From: Delphinapterus leucas
Taxonomy: Eukaryota; Chordata; Mammalia; Artiodactyla; Monodontidae
Direction of reading: 5' to 3'
NCBI RefSeq assembly: GCF_002288925.2
Contig: NW_022098044.1
Coordinates: 17,245,490-17,309,489 of the forward strand
Length of the DNA: 64,000 nucleotides
The notes beneath the pieces are model-generated. The model did no database searches, was not told where the DNA came from, and was given only the letters and a program-made list of their open reading frames with translations. Shown here piece after piece: positions 10,079 to 22,305 of this stretch (positions are counted from its first letter, which is position 1; every line of letters starts with the position of its first letter). Position numbers and translations under genes: made by a program.

Positions 10079-11030
10079 TATACAGCTTCTGTGGTCAACC
10101 TCAAATTCCAAGATTAGACTTTTTTGGGTGATTAGGTGATTATAAGTTTTAAGTGCAAATGAGAAATTGGTAGTGAATTCAGTGCAAACCACAATTTCAA
10201 AGCTAGAGAAAGAGCAGGACAATGACCTCAGTAATGACAAAGGAATATTTTCACAGTCAGCCCTCCTGGAAAGTCATCAGATTAAAACAACAAAAGGCAA
10301 GCCATGCATACAGCCCCTCTGTACCCAGCCCCCTCCACTGCTCCACTGGGGACACTGTTTAGATTTGTAAGAGCCCCTAGAAATAGAGACTTGGATAACA
10401 AGCTAATACTAAAGACTTGTAACAGCTCTCTTCCAGAGGGGGAAAAGCCCTCATAACGAGCTGTTGACTGGATGTTTATGGCTGGGAAATACTGTTACCC
10501 TATAATTTGACTTCTGAAGGCCACATTCTTCCTTGGAACAGAAGCCACAGGTCAATTATCGTGGTTGGTAAGCTTTCCTTTTGGGCGTGAGTCAGGGTCA
10601 ATTTTGCATGAAAGAAGGGTTTCCCTTCTGGCACTGGCTCACACTACAGTTATGGAATCATATCATGGGGTTGCAGAAAACAATATTCTCCAGGGAGCCC
10701 CCGTGGGATCCTGTGAAATTACCTGTGGGACGCTGTGCACTGGAAACCATTTCCTACAGCAGCACCCAGCAGCTCCTCTCCACGGCTGTCTCTTTGAATT
10801 TCTCTTTCTCTTCCAAGATTTTGGGTTCTAGAATCATAAATCATCCCTTACTAAATCCATAGCTGTGATTATTTACTCATCCTTGGAATCAAGGACAACT
10901 CTGGCCCGAGTTACTTTTGCTTATATGTACCTCTCTCTACCTATAAGAATATGTCTCCCTCCTTCCCTCCCTCCTTCCTTTTCCCTACAATTATTGATAA
11001 ACCTGTGATGTGAAAGACATTCTACAACGC
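10078..11030. other. Unique sequence with a short CCTT-type tract
   Basis: No gene or repeat family recognised. A pyrimidine-rich CTCCCTCCTTCC tract lies at about 10950-10985. Overlapping 88- and 93-codon open frames at 10565-10862 have no known motif. Confidence 0.55.
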
Positions 11031-11200
11031 TGTGTTACACTCACATCGTGCATTCAGAGTAATTTTCATAGTTTCTCTGATGTGATTCTCATGACTCCCC
11101 AGGAGGAGGAAGAATAATTTTCCTGGAAAGGGAATGTTACTCTTGGAGAGACCATAAGTTTGAGAGACATATGTGGAATTCAAAGCCTTCTCCCACAAGT
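11031..11200 (-). repeat. MIR SINE relic
   Basis: Minus-strand MIR pattern: GTGATTCTCATGACTCCCC, then AGGAGGAAGAATAATTTTCC and GGAATTCAAAGCC. Strongly diverged. Confidence 0.65.
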
Positions 11201-11214
11201 ACTACATATACAAC

Positions 11215-11385
11215 GTGGACAGATTTTTCCATCTTTTTGAGCCTCAATTTCCACATTTGTGAGTTGCAACAGTAACACTTCCTTCATAACATTGTTTTGG
11301 AAATAGAGGAGATGCTTCAAAAAAGTGCCCTGCGCGTTGCCTGACACATATGATTACACAGTGCATTATTGTTCTTATCATCCTT
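11215..11385 (+). repeat. MIR SINE relic
   Basis: Plus-strand MIR core: TGAGCCTCAATTTCCACAT, then ACTTCCTTCATAACATTGTT and TGCCTGACACATATGATTA. The 3' end (TTATTGTTCTTATCATC) is present and the tRNA-like head is lost. Confidence 0.75.
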
Positions 11386-11394
11386 TTTAAGATT

Positions 11395-11490
11395 AGTCTG
11401 AATTTGATTATAATGAAACCAAGCCTCAGAGAGAGGAAGTAACAAGTGGCAGAGCCAGCACTTTATCTATGGCCTTTGGACCGCCCCAGT
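11395..11490 (-). repeat. MIR SINE relic
   Basis: AAGCCTCAGAGAGAGGAAGT followed by AAGTGGCAGAGCCAGCACT is the minus-strand MIR motif series. It is the third MIR-derived piece within 460 bp. Confidence 0.75.
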
Positions 11491-12602
11491 CATCATTCAT
11501 TGTCCCTCCTTATATGGGATGAGCAATGCTGCCCTCTCCTATAAGGATGGTCAGGCAGTGCTGGTGTCCCCATTGTGTCCTTTCTTCAAAACGCCTTCAT
11601 GAAGAGACGCTTTTCTTTGTGTGTTATGAATACGAAGGTAATTCACTTTTTGGGTCTGTGTCTTCTTCTCCAAGGCTTTTGTGACTTAAGGTGCATGAAA
11701 ATGTTTTCAGTCTCCGGAGAAAACACTGGGAATATGGTGGTTCTATAGGTGGTGAGAGAACCCACAGGACAGAAGAGCCCTGCCACTGTGGGTTATCATT
11801 CTCAGGGAGGTGGGCCATGCCCCATGCTGTCTGAACAAGCAGGTTGATGAAGGACTCAGGTTTATATATACTCTCTACTGCCTCCTCTTCCTCACTTGCT
11901 TGAGGTGTATCAAAGAGATTTTACCTGGAATACCAACACTGTGGTGTTCAAAGTAACTGTACATATTTTCTCTCCTGAACAGAAGTCAGATAAATAACAA
12001 AAATGATTTATTGCAGGCTTTCTGCTTCAACGGTAACAACAAATAGAAGGTAACTTCAAAGCAAAGCTGGAAACTTTATACTGCATGGTTTGAAGTTGCT
12101 CCTTTGAAATTCTGCATTCAGAAGGATGGCCGGTAGTTTTCAACACTAATGATACCTACTGCATGCTAGGGCCATTTCTACCTGTGGTGTATCTACTTCA
12201 GATATCGTGTGGGAGGCAAGAAAATATCCTGTGTATTTGAAAATTCTAGAATTACCCACTTCTTGAACTAAGTTTGATGTCCTTGCAATCAAAAAGAAAA
12301 TCCCCGGGTATATTACTTTAGCACAAAAAAACGCAGAAAAACTGCTTTGGGGTCTGCCTCTTTCATACCTGGCTGTAATTTGAAAGCTCACCCAATTACA
12401 GTCCTTGAGTTAGGTCATGAGGGTTTTATTTTACTCTACCTCTCCCTCTGCTCCCTTACCTTTCACACTCCCAATACGCTCTCTAGCAACTTCTTTTGAC
12501 TTCCTGAAACCTGTGTTAGGAAAAGGGTATTAGAGCAGTACTGAGAACTCCATACTGTTTCAAAAAGTAATTTTTCAGGATGGCTTAGAAATTTCTAGAA
12601 AA
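11491..12602. other. Unique sequence
   Basis: Nothing recognised. Open frames of 64 and 81 codons (11624-11818, 12146-12391, minus) look like chance frames. Confidence 0.55.
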
Positions 12603-12832
12603 AAAATTACATGGGGGTACATTTGGGATTTTGGATGAATCATTTCTTCCATCTTTGTAACCCTGGAAAAAAGAGTTGGAGTTTCAGTTTAGTGAAGAGA
12701 TAAAGAATTGAAGAAAGAAAATTACATGGGGGTACATTTGGGATTTTGGATGAATCACTTCTTCCATCTTTGTAACCCTGGAAGAAAGACTTGGAGTTTC
12801 AGTTTAGTGAAAAGATAAAGCACTGAAGACAT
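12603..12832. repeat. 115-bp tandem duplication
   Basis: Two head-to-tail copies with a period of 115 bp (AATTACATGGGGGTACATTT at 12605 and again at 12720). The copies differ at roughly six to eight positions, such as CATTTCTTCC versus CACTTCTTCC. The unit does not match a repeat family I know. Confidence 0.95.
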
Positions 12833-13680
12833 GGAAATCATAATGCATCCTCATAAACATACTGTCATATTGACCATGAGTACTAAGCCAAACAAATGGG
12901 ACATTTTGAGTAATATTAAATTTTTTTTCTTGTGCCAAATAATATGAGAAGAGTAATTGAGAGGACTTTGCTGAAATTCTCAGTCACTAACAAACTGCAT
13001 TTATAGAAAAACATATTTACCTGTTAAAACTTTTCTTACATATTTCTTTGGATGATCTGAATAGTACTATAAAAGGCCAACTGAATAGTACTATAAAAAT
13101 CAGTCAAGAAAACAGAAGAAAATATCATATATTAGTGTGAACATAGTCATTATCATGTGGAGAATTCCCTCCAAGCTTCTTGGCAGCTCAGTGGGGAAGG
13201 CATTGTTCTCAACTTATAGATGAGAAAAATGATAGACAGAAAGGAACATAAAAATGCCGGTATTTATTTCTTTGTAAGTGGCAGGCTATAGAAGCAAGTT
13301 TACATCTGATTTCAGAGTTCAAGCTAATGGCCACTACACTAAATGTACCACTTCCTCAGGTCAAGACTTTTTTCTGATAAGAAATAGTAAAGCAAAATTC
13401 TCACTTGTCCAGGGCTGTAAAAAAGGCCAATGTCCCAGCTTAGCAGTTAGACAGGAAGAATTCTGTCTTACCTCAGTCTTTTTGTTCTATTCAATCCTTC
13501 AGCTAATTGGTGAGGCCCACCCACATTGGGGAGGGCAGCCTGTTTTACACAGTCTACTGACTCAAATGTCATTCTCATCCAGAAACGCCCTCACAGCACA
13601 TCTAGAATAATGTTTCACAAATGTCTGGGCACCTGATAGCTCAGTCAAGTTGACCTCTAAAATTAACCGTCAGAAGTGAA
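12833..13680. other. Unique sequence with a small tandem duplication
   Basis: CTGAATAGTACTATAAAA occurs at 13057-13074 and again at 13081-13098 (24-bp period). The rest shows nothing recognisable. The 110-codon frame at 13278-13610 has no motif. Confidence 0.6.
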
Positions 13681-13855
13681 TGTTATGGACTGAATGTTTC
13701 TGCTCTCTACCCCCTCAATTCATATGTTGAAGTCCTGGCCCCCAAACTGATGGTATTAGAGATGGAGCCATTGAGAAGTACTTAGGTTTAGATGAGGTCA
13801 TGAGAGTAGAGCTCTCATGGTGGGATTTTTGCACTTATAAGAAGAGACATGAGGG

Positions 13856-13891
<36 letters not shown>

Positions 13892-14070
13892 CACTTGAGA
13901 ACACAGTGAGAAGGTGGCCATCTGTAAGCCAAGAAGAGGGCCTTCACCAGAACTGGATGGTGCTGGCACCCTGATGGATTTCCAGCCTCCACAACTCTGA
14001 GAAAATCAATTTCTGATGTTCAAGCCACCCAGCCTGGGGCAGTTTGTTATGGCAGCCTGACCTAAAACAC
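13681..14070 (+). mobile_element. Solo LTR of the ERVL-MaLR group (MST/MLT1-like)
   Basis: Starts TGTTATGGACTGAATGTTTC and ends CAGCCTGACCTAAAACA, the usual TG...CA ends. Internal hallmarks are AATTCATATGTTGAAGTCCT, GATGAGGTCATGAGAG, TTATAAGAAGAGACATGAG, AGAACACAGTGAGAAGGTGG, and CCAGCCTCCACAACTCTGAG. About 390 bp with no internal retroviral sequence, so it is a solo LTR. No clear 5-bp target duplication survives. Confidence 0.88.
13859..13888. repeat. (TC)n microsatellite inside the MaLR LTR
   Basis: Fifteen TC units replace the normally CT-rich middle of the LTR. Confidence 0.95.
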
Positions 14071-14867
14071 TGTATCAGTTAGGAATACATTTAGCTGCAA
14101 GGTGTAGAAAACCTGACCATGGGTCAAATAATCAAATGGGTTAATGCTTCTCATGTTGCAAGGATTCTGGAGTGAGGTGGCAGCCCAGGACTCAAGAATG
14201 AATGCCAACCACCGCCCCCATCCCAGGAATGCCTCCTTGAATTTTATTGGCAATACCCAAGTTACCTGAACAGCCTTACCTGCAAAAGAGGCTGGGATTT
14301 GAATATTTTGCTTTATAACTTCTAGAAAAGGGGAATTTGGATATGTCTTAAGCGAGGTAACATATAACATCTGCCACAATATCAGTGAAAGAATTGGAAC
14401 AAGAAGAGATAAACAAAATCTAAAATATTTAGGTTTAAATTAAAAAGGGACATTGATTTTATTTTTACTCCTTCCTTGCTTGATATTTGATTAGGAGAGG
14501 GTAGACTGTGAGGTAAGATTCATTTGGTCAGTTATGTCCTTTCTAACAGATACTAAATTAATTGATAAACCTTTAATGAATACTTAATATCTTTATGTAC
14601 CAAATCCAGTGCCTTCTATAAGATGCTCATAGCCATTCTCTTCGGCCATTTGTCTTCAATGAACAAAACCCCTTTATTCCAGTATATTTGTCAGAATATA
14701 AATTGTATTCAACTAGATTCAAAGGCTAGCTATGTTCAGTGTAGGCTAGATTTAAAAAGTGATTCTTTCATGCTACAGCCCCCGGTTTACTTTCTAAATC
14801 TAGCTCTTTCCACCAGGCCCTGTCCCTCTCCACCCAATTATCTTAAACAGAAGAAATTCTTGAAATA
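14071..14867. other. Unique sequence
   Basis: Nothing recognised. Chance frames include a 105-codon minus frame (14062-14379) and an 89-codon plus frame (14623-14892). Confidence 0.55.
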
Positions 14868-15090
14868 CTTTAAAAAATTTATTGAAGTATAGCTAATTTA
14901 CAATGTTGTGTTAGTTTCTGGTGTACAACAAAGTGATTTAGGTATAATCATATATGTAATATGTATTTTTTTTCCATTATGGTTTATTACAGGATATTGA
15001 ATATAGTTCCCTGTGTTATACAGTAGGACCTTGTTGTTTATTCATTCTATATATAATAGTTTGCATCTGCTAATTCCAAATTCTTAATTC
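14868..15090 (-). mobile_element. L1 3' end fragment
   Basis: Antisense L1 3' UTR: TTTATTGAAGTATAGCTAAT, GTTAGTTTCTGGTGTACAAC, then TATAGTTCCCTGTGTTATAC and ACAGTAGGACCTTGTTGTTT. Severely 5' truncated. The poly-T start (14870-14880) is short and partly mutated. Confidence 0.9.
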
Positions 15091-15560
15091 TTAATAAGGA
15101 AATTCTTAATTTTATCCACGTTCTATCCTCACCCTGGGATAGACCGACCTTGACCATAAGGTCCCTACTGTTCTTCCCCAGCTTCTGCTAGTTCAGGTTG
15201 AAACACACCTAGTGTGGATTGTTCACAGACAATAAACCCCAGGCTTCTGTTCCCATTTCTCCAAAGCGTTCATCAAAATTAGCCCATCTGTTTGAACAGC
15301 TCTCCAAATCTCTTCTCACAGGGACTCTGCTCTGTCTTCTATTCAAGTTAATCCTGGGAATTTCCCTGCTCTCTAACTTGTAGGTTCCCATGTGTTTCAT
15401 TTTCACCCTGTTTAACTTAAAGTCAACACCCTGACACCCCGCCCCCAGCTCACTCCTTTCAAATTTACACTACATGCAGGTCCATCTGCTTGGGGAAAGT
15501 TTGGCAGGTGGGTGGGTGGCAGTGGTAAGCGAACTTTTGGAGGAAGTCTGCAATGCAGCC
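15091..15560. other. Unique sequence
   Basis: Repeated AATTCTTAAT words (about 15082-15110) mark the junction with the L1 tail. Otherwise nothing recognised. Confidence 0.55.
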
Positions 15561-15802
15561 TTTTTTTTTTTTTTTTTTTTTAGTTTTTATTGGAGTATTG
15601 TTGATTTACTGTTGAGTTAGTTTCTGCTGTACAGCGAAGTGAATCAGTTACACATATACATATAACCACTCTTTTTTAGATTCTTTTCCATATAAGTCAT
15701 TACAGAGCATTGAGTGGAGCTCCCTGTGCTGTGCAGCAGGTCCTTATTAGTTGCCTATTTTATGTATAGTAGTGCGTACACATCAGTCCCAATCTTCTAG
15801 CC
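15561..15802 (-). mobile_element. L1 3' end fragment
   Basis: T22 tail (15561-15582), then TTTTTATTGGAGTATTGTTG, GTTAGTTTCTGCTGTACAGC, TCCATATAAGTCATTACAG and TCCCTGTGCTGTGCAGCAG, antisense L1 3' UTR. The long pure T tract suggests a fairly recent insertion. Confidence 0.92.
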
Positions 15803-17479
15803 TTCGCACTTTGACATAACCACGGCAAGTCCTGAAAGTGAAACAGATGGACAGCTCCATTTTGTAAAAAACAACTTTTTTTTATGCTTGCCAGCGATTA
15901 TTAACTGGGGGCCAAATGTTTGCCAACAAGCCCTTTCGTAGCTCTGGCTTCGTGTTGTGTCAGCCCATGAATTCAGATGCTGGTACTTGTGATAATTTAA
16001 AGTCAAACTGGTTAGAAATTCTGGCGGTGGGGTCGAGGTACCTTAGCGATCCACTTCGGTAGTTATAAATCAGTCACAGCACCAGTGCTTGAAATAATTC
16101 CTCCCTTCAACAAAATGTACTTGTCCTGAAGCCAATTCCATTATATCACTGCAAGGTGGCTTATTAACTAATTCAGTTCAGAACCACTTATGTAAATCAA
16201 CTGATTGCAGAAGAGTAGACTGTCAATGGAGAAGCCCATTTGTAAATATATGGAGCTGTCACTGAGCATCAGTGCTTGTTAATCCTCTCTTCTCTCTACT
16301 TTGATGAGAAGAAGATGCTTGTACCTTCTAGATAACCGTCCTTAAAGTGGGGTACAGGAACTTCTTGAAGCTACATGCACAACGGAGATGTTGCCATCTC
16401 TGACACATTGTAGATGTTCTCAATAGATATTTGCTAAAGGAATGAGCATGTGAACAAACAGAAACTCAGTTTGTCAACAGAAAATGGGGCAGCATCATTT
16501 GGGGAAATAGAATCATGTACTTTTATAGACCTACCTCCTTTCTGTAATCCAATGCTTGAAAACATGTCACTTCTTTTAATATGTTTGTTTCTCAGTCTAT
16601 CCCACACATCTGTAGTTGAAATCTACAAGGTAGACCCCACTTCAACTGGCATAGGCTGTGGTGTGTCATTACCAGAAGCTGTGATTTATATGATTAAGTC
16701 TCTTGAATGAGGAGAGGTGGAACTATGTCTTACTCCTTCTGTCTTTGCTATTCTTTGTCCCATAATGAGCTGGTTCTCCAAATGACACATTTTTTTTTCA
16801 TCAGGCTGACCACACTCCATGTCCCAAGACTCTTTTGAAGGTGATGAATGAGGGAAACACTGCACATGGATGACTGGGGCTTGAGTGCTGACCATATCAA
16901 GGACACGTGACTTACAGGGAAGCACAGCTTCTAGTACGCCAAGTCTTACCAAGGATGAAGCATAGTAGTGATACCTGGTAAGGATAGAAAGGAGAGTAAA
17001 TAAGTCATCACATAGGAAAGCACATTGTAAAGTGCAAAGTGTTTTGTTTTGAAGAACTAACGTTATGAGTTTTATTATTATCAGCAGAAAACTTATCACT
17101 CGCAGGAACTACTATGGATGGCCGAGGAAGGGCTCTGGCCAGCTGTCAGAGAAGGAGGTGACTAGTTTGCAGCACAGACTCCTTTCTGACTGATAGTCTA
17201 AGCTGAGGCTCCACAGCGGTGGCCCTGAACTCTGCACCCATGTCTGCCCTGCATAGCAGGCACCCGCAGCTCCTTGGTAGAAAGCACGATCCAGTGTAGA
17301 AGTTCACATGGTCATAATTTTCCTACGATATCCATTTTACTTTCTGTGTCTCCTTTGCTATTTCTACATGCTGTCCTGCTACTCCAAGGCCAATTCAGTT
17401 TAACAAACATTTACTGAGGACTGAGAGAAAATCAAAAATACTTGTGACCTAAATACTACTACTAAGTTGCTTTTCTATT
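15803..17479. other. Mostly unique sequence
   Basis: Only a likely L2 tail (about 16400-16445, GTAGATGTTCTCAATAGATA) and an L2-like TTTAACAAACATTTACTGAG (about 17398-17417) stand out. No exon is recognisable. The 137-codon minus frame at 16686-17099 has no known motif. Confidence 0.55.
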
Positions 17480-17830
17480 CTGGTGGGAGGGGGCGTGCAA
17501 ATAAATCACAGTTTTATTTATAACAGAAAAAGGTAGAAAAATGCAAGGATGATAAGAGCAAAGTTATAAACAAATAACTTTAGAGGAGGGAATAATTATT
17601 TTTAGCTTGAGGTTTCAAGGAGATGGTGGAAGATTTTAGAAGTAGGCATTGAAAAGTGAGCACTCTTTTGTCAGGCTGAGCTGAGAGGGAATAGCATTAG
17701 GGGCTGTGGGAACATCATGAACAAAGACATAAAATAGGGAAGACTTACCTGAAGCCTGGGAATGGTAGTTTGATAGTGGAGTATATTTGGAAAATATACT
17801 GAACAGAGATTGATACAAGACTATAAATGG
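17480..17830. repeat. Possible ancient interspersed repeat, family unknown
   Basis: Words such as GAGAGGGAATAGCATTAGGG and GAACATCATGAACAAAGACA resemble an old mammal-wide repeat with a 'GGGAACAGCATGAGCAAAGGC' theme. The match is too weak to name a family. Confidence 0.35.
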
Positions 17831-18062
17831 TATTCAATGCAATTTACTGAAATTCAGATTTGATTTGGCTGGAAATAATTTAGATAGTACAAATAAAATT
17901 AAAAATGCAGCTATTCTTCCAGCCTGGTGCAATGACAGTGTTTCGGCATGTTTCTTTCTAATCTTTTTCTCCTTATATATTTATCTTTTACACAGCATAT
18001 TGACAGATTACTCTTCTTTCCTTACCTAATGCTTTTTAGTAAGTATTATTAAAAGTTGCTCC

Positions 18063-18246
18063 GGGGCTTCCCTGGTGGCGCAGTGGTTGAGAGTCCGCCT
18101 GCCGATACGGGGGACACGGGTTCGTGCCCCGGTCCGGGAAGATCCCACATGCCATGGAGCGGCTGGGCCCGTGAGCCATGGCCGCTGAGCCCGCGCGTCC
18201 GGAGCCTGTGCTCCGCAACGGGAGGGCCACAACAGCGAGAGGCCAA
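18063..18246 (+). mobile_element. CHR-type SINE, short tail
   Basis: GGGCTTCCCTGGTGGCGCAG head, A box TGGCGCAGTGG, B box GGTTCGTGCCC, full CpG-rich body. Target duplication AAAAGTTGCTCC is perfect (18051-18062 and 18247-18258). The tail is only a few A and the last ~15 bp of the usual 3' end (after GAGAGGCC) are missing. Confidence 0.97.
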
Positions 18247-18259
18247 AAAAGTTGCTCCA

Positions 18260-18740
18260 TCATCTTCATAATCAGCTTATTTATATAAAAGTCCATCTAA
18301 TATTGAATACATGGAACAGGTTCAGTGTTCCCAAGGTGAGGACTTGGCAAGGCTGGAGATGCAATTTTTCTGAAGGAGTCAGTCATTCTGACTTTCCCTG
18401 GTAAATAGGGAAATAGGTGCTCAATGAGTTCAGATTACTTTTATTAGAAATTATGTCACAGGGACATCTAAGAAATGAGTGTCAACTTCCTGACGGGCAC
18501 TGCAATGGTACTTGTTTTGTCAGGTTTTATCTACCTCTCTGCGATCTCTGAAATGTTCTGTCTTCTGCTGCATTCTGAGATGCTGCCTAAGGCTTCCTTG
18601 TTGGGAAAGCTAAACATTTACCTGAAAAAGGACAGATGGGATGGCTGGAGAGACCATGCAGCTGCACCAGGAAATCAAACTTTCTGGAAAATAACCTAAC
18701 TATATACAATCTACTTCCAAAAATCATTGCATGGATTATG
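18260..18740. other. Unique sequence
   Basis: Nothing recognised. The 74-codon frame at 18475-18699 lacks any motif. Confidence 0.5.
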
Positions 18741-19797
18741 AAATGTTTTCTTAGATATGACACCAAAAACACAAGCAACAAAGAAAAATATAGATAAATT
18801 GGGCATCATCAAAATCACAAACTTTTGTGTTTCAAAGGACATCATCAAGAAGGTGAAAAGGTTGCATACAGAATGGAGGAGAGTATTTGCAAATACATAT
18901 CTGATAAGGGACTTATCTAGAACATGTAAAGAGTTCTTACAACTCAGTCATAAAAAGTCAAATAACCCAATTAAAGAATGGGAAAGCTCTTAATAGATAC
19001 CTCCAAAGAAGGTATAAGAATGGCCAACAAGGACATGAAAAAATGCTGAACATCATTAGCCATCAGGGAAACGCAAATCAAAGCCACAATGAAATACTAC
19101 TTCACAACTACTAGGATGAGTATAATTTTTTAAAAGGCAGACGATAACATATCTTGGTGAGAATGTAGAGGAACTAGGAATTTCTAATTCTTAATTAGAA
19201 ATCATACACTGCTGATGGGAATATAAAATGGTGCAACCAGTGTGGAAAACAGATTGACCATTCCTGAAAATGTTAAATGTAGAGTTACCACATGACCTGA
19301 AAATTCCACTCCTAGAGGAATGATACCCAAAATAAATGAAAACATATGTTCACACAAAAACCTGTACATGAATGTTTATAGCAACATTATTCATGATATC
19401 CAAAATAGGAAATAACCCAAATGTCCATCAACTGAGGAAGTGATTAACAAAATGTGACACATCCCTATAATGATATATTACTTAGCAATAAAAAGAAACA
19501 AAATACTGATACACGCTACAACATGAATGAACCTTGAATACGTTACACTAAGTGAAAGACGCCAGTCATAAAGGATCACATATTACAAGATTCCATTTAT
19601 ACAAAATGCCTAGAATAGCAAATCTATAGAGACAGAAAGTAGATTAGTGATTGGAGGGCTGGGAGGGTGGGACTCGGGTGTGACAGCTAAGGGATGCAGG
19701 GTTTCTTTTTTGGAGTGATAAAATATTCTAATGAGATGATGATTGCCCAACTCTGCATATATTAAAAGTCACTGAATATCAATAAAGCTGTTAAAAT
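18741..19797 (+). mobile_element. L1M-type 3' fragment (ORF2 C-terminus and 3' UTR)
   Basis: Follows the L1 ORF2 order: GATATGACACCAAAAACACA, GACATCATCAAGAAGGTGAA, GCCATCAGGGAAACGCAAAT, CACTGCTGATGGGAATATAA, AAATGTCCATCAACTGAGGA. It then runs into a 3' UTR with GAGACAGAAAGTAGATTAGT and ends ATCAATAAAGCTGTTAAAAT. One 78-codon frame survives (18757-18993). ORF2 is otherwise shifted and stopped. Confidence 0.9.
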
Positions 19798-19799
19798 TC

Positions 19800-20469
19800 A
19801 AGGCAGAATAGGTATACTATAGTTTAAGCAAAATAGCCACTCCTTGTTGAACAATTCCTCTTACTATACATACTACAGAATAAACTTTTCCGCCATTTTG
19901 TGTTGTTTCCTTAAGATAGACTACCAGGGAAGGAATTACTATCATGGTCATTTTTATGACTATAAAGTCATATTGATAAATCTCTTGGCACTACAGTATC
20001 ACCTCAAATTACAATTCTGCCCATAATGAACCTCTTATTCACCAGAATTTCATATTATTATCTTTTAAAATTTATTTGTTAATTTAATAGGTGTTTTGCC
20101 ATTCATTTCTTTGATTACTAAAGTGGATCAATTTCTAAATTTTTTGATAGTTGTAATTCTTTGTTGTGAAAAATCTCATTGTGTCTCTCAGAGCCTAGTC
20201 ACTTTTCTCATTACATTACAAAAATATTTCTGTAAATTAATGCATAAAAGCACATTTGCTATAAATTCTTTTCCAATTCTATCCTTTTATTTTGTGATGT
20301 AAACATTAAAAATTTTTGCATCCGACATCTGTCCGTCTCTTCTCTTATGATTTCTTCCTTTTCTTCTAGAATAGAAAATTCTCCCTATCCTTCAGAGGTC
20401 TGATGTATATCACATACAGTTTTCTTTTTTAAAATATGGTTTTAAATTTTATCTGTAACTTTCACATTT
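19800..20469. other. AT-rich sequence, no gene
   Basis: May be decayed antisense L1, but no motif is firm enough. Short frames of 60 and 68 codons look fortuitous. Confidence 0.45.
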
Positions 20470-20484
20470 AATAAATACTGAGTG

Positions 20485-20620
20485 GACTTCCCTGGCAGTC
20501 CAGTAGTTAAGACTCCGAGCTTCCAATGCAGGGGCCGCAGGTTCAATCCCTGGTAGGGGAACTAAAATCCCACATGCCATGAGACACAGCTAAATAAATA
20601 AGTAAATAAATAAATGAATA
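20485..20620 (+). mobile_element. CHR-type SINE, older short subfamily
   Basis: GGACTTCCCTGGCAGTCCAG head, then CCAATGCAGGGGCCGCAGG, B-box-like GGTTCAATCCC, and an (AAAT)n tail. Target duplications AATAAATACTGAGTG (20470-20484) and AATAAATATTGAGTG (20621-20635), one mismatch. Confidence 0.95.
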
Positions 20621-20689
20621 AATAAATATTGAGTGTCAACTATGTGCTTGGTAGAGTGCTGTATTTATTTTGGTTCAAGGTATAAATTG

Positions 20690-21680
20690 TTAACCATTTC
20701 TCTACATTACTAAGTGACTCTTCTGTTTAGTTTCCCCATATGTCTAGCTGGTGCCAGTATGAAACCATTTTTGTACTGTTCCTCTGTAATATGCATTGCT
20801 ATCTGATAAGATTGCTCCTCCTTCTTCAAATATTTTAAAAACTATATGTAGACATTTTTTTTTCTGGTGACATTTACAGATATTTTTCCAAGTGAAAAAA
20901 CAGGTTGGGGTTTCGATTAGACTTATATGAAATATAAATTGATTTGGGAAAATTGTTATTTTTAAAATATGTTGTCTCCCATCTCAGATCATGGTGTTCT
21001 TTCTCATTTATTCAAGTCTTTATTTATGTCTTTCAGTAAAATATTGCTGAGTTATTCATATAAGTCACAGATATTTCTCATTAAAGCTATTTATTATAAT
21101 TGCATATTTCCATGGACATTGTGAAAGGAGATTTTTTTCATTATATCTTCAGCCACACTATGAGAATTGGGAGGTATGTATGTGTGTGTATATGTGTGTG
21201 TGTGTGTGTGCGCTTTATTTTCTGCCAGACTACCTATCAAACTTTTATTAATTAAAATAGTTTCTTAGCTTATTCTCTTGAGTTATCTAACTATGAAATT
21301 ATACTGCCAGAAATTTTTTATCACTTATTTTTCAATATTTCTAACCCTTACTGCTATCTCATTTTTGCTTTCAGTGAATAGAATTTCTAGAATATTAATA
21401 ATAGTGAAACTGAACAAATTTATTTTATCATGAATATGGCTTTTAGATAGAAACAGATGGCCTTTATTGTGGTAAAGCAGTTTTCCTCTACTCCTGTATT
21501 TTAGTACTTTATAAAAGGACGTAATCTTTTTTGAGCATTTTTGTTCTTTAATCCACTTATGCTAAATACTATGTATCCTTAGATCATATTTTTCTTCTTT
21601 AATCTACTTCTGTCAAATATTATATTAATAGATGTCCTTATCTATTTATAGCACTTTTGCTTGAAAAGAAAAAACAAAAC
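20690..21680 (-). mobile_element. Ancient antisense L1 (ORF2 RT region)
   Basis: The succession of decayed antisense ORF2 words fits L1: GCTGGTGCCAGTATGAAACC (20749-20768), CAGATCATGGTGTTCTTTC, ATTTATGTCTTTCAGTAAAA, and GATGGCCTTTATTGTGG. Heavily diverged and AT-rich. A (TG)n run interrupts it near 21176-21210. Confidence 0.65.
21176..21210. repeat. Imperfect (TG)n microsatellite
   Basis: TGTATGTGTGTGTATATG followed by a clean TG run to about 21210. Confidence 0.9.
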
Positions 21681-21689
21681 TTGGAGAGA

Positions 21690-22305
21690 CTGCATATTGG
21701 TAAAAGAGTTTTGTCTCATACCAAGTAACCATAGAAGTGTCACTGATGTTTGGGTGTGTGTTCCTAGGTCCAGCTTCTCATCAGGGCTTCCATATTGAAA
21801 ATAAATTTGTGGTTTTCAACTCTAACTAGAGTAAGGAACTCCTTTTGCAGAAACTATGGACCAGGGGTCCACCTCAGAGTCAGCAAGCCTTGCCTTGTGA
21901 TATTGGTTCCAGTTCATTTTGGACCTTTGAGGGCAGCCAGTATTACTCTTCTTTCTTCCTCCACTCCTGGAAATTAGCTTGGAGAACAGAAAGAATTGGG
22001 GGAGTTTCTTGGCTTTGCTGTAAATTGTTACCCCAGTGATCTAATCCAACTGGCATGATTTTCCAGACTGAGCTCCATGTCATTTTGTAGAATGGAATTA
22101 TTAACACACAACTAAAGGGTTTGGGCGTTTTCCTTTTCTCTTTCTCCCTGGTGTGTAACTCTCCATATTCTCTTTTGTCTATTTCAGTATTGTTGGACAA
22201 TTGTCTGCTAAGATGGCAGGATTGGTGGCCACAAGACCACATAACATTCCAAGTGCTGAAAGCTACAGGATTTCACAAATCTCCACTGCCACCCCTGATA
22301 CAGTT
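21690..22305. other. Unique sequence
   Basis: No repeat or exon recognised. Overlapping chance frames on both strands (60-99 codons). Confidence 0.5.

Noticed and set aside
18026..18296. Many GC-rich 65-95-codon frames at this and other CHR SINE copies
   Set aside because: These are the SINE sequence translated in several frames (recurring RSTGSGRAGSAAMAHGPS-like text); they are not genes.
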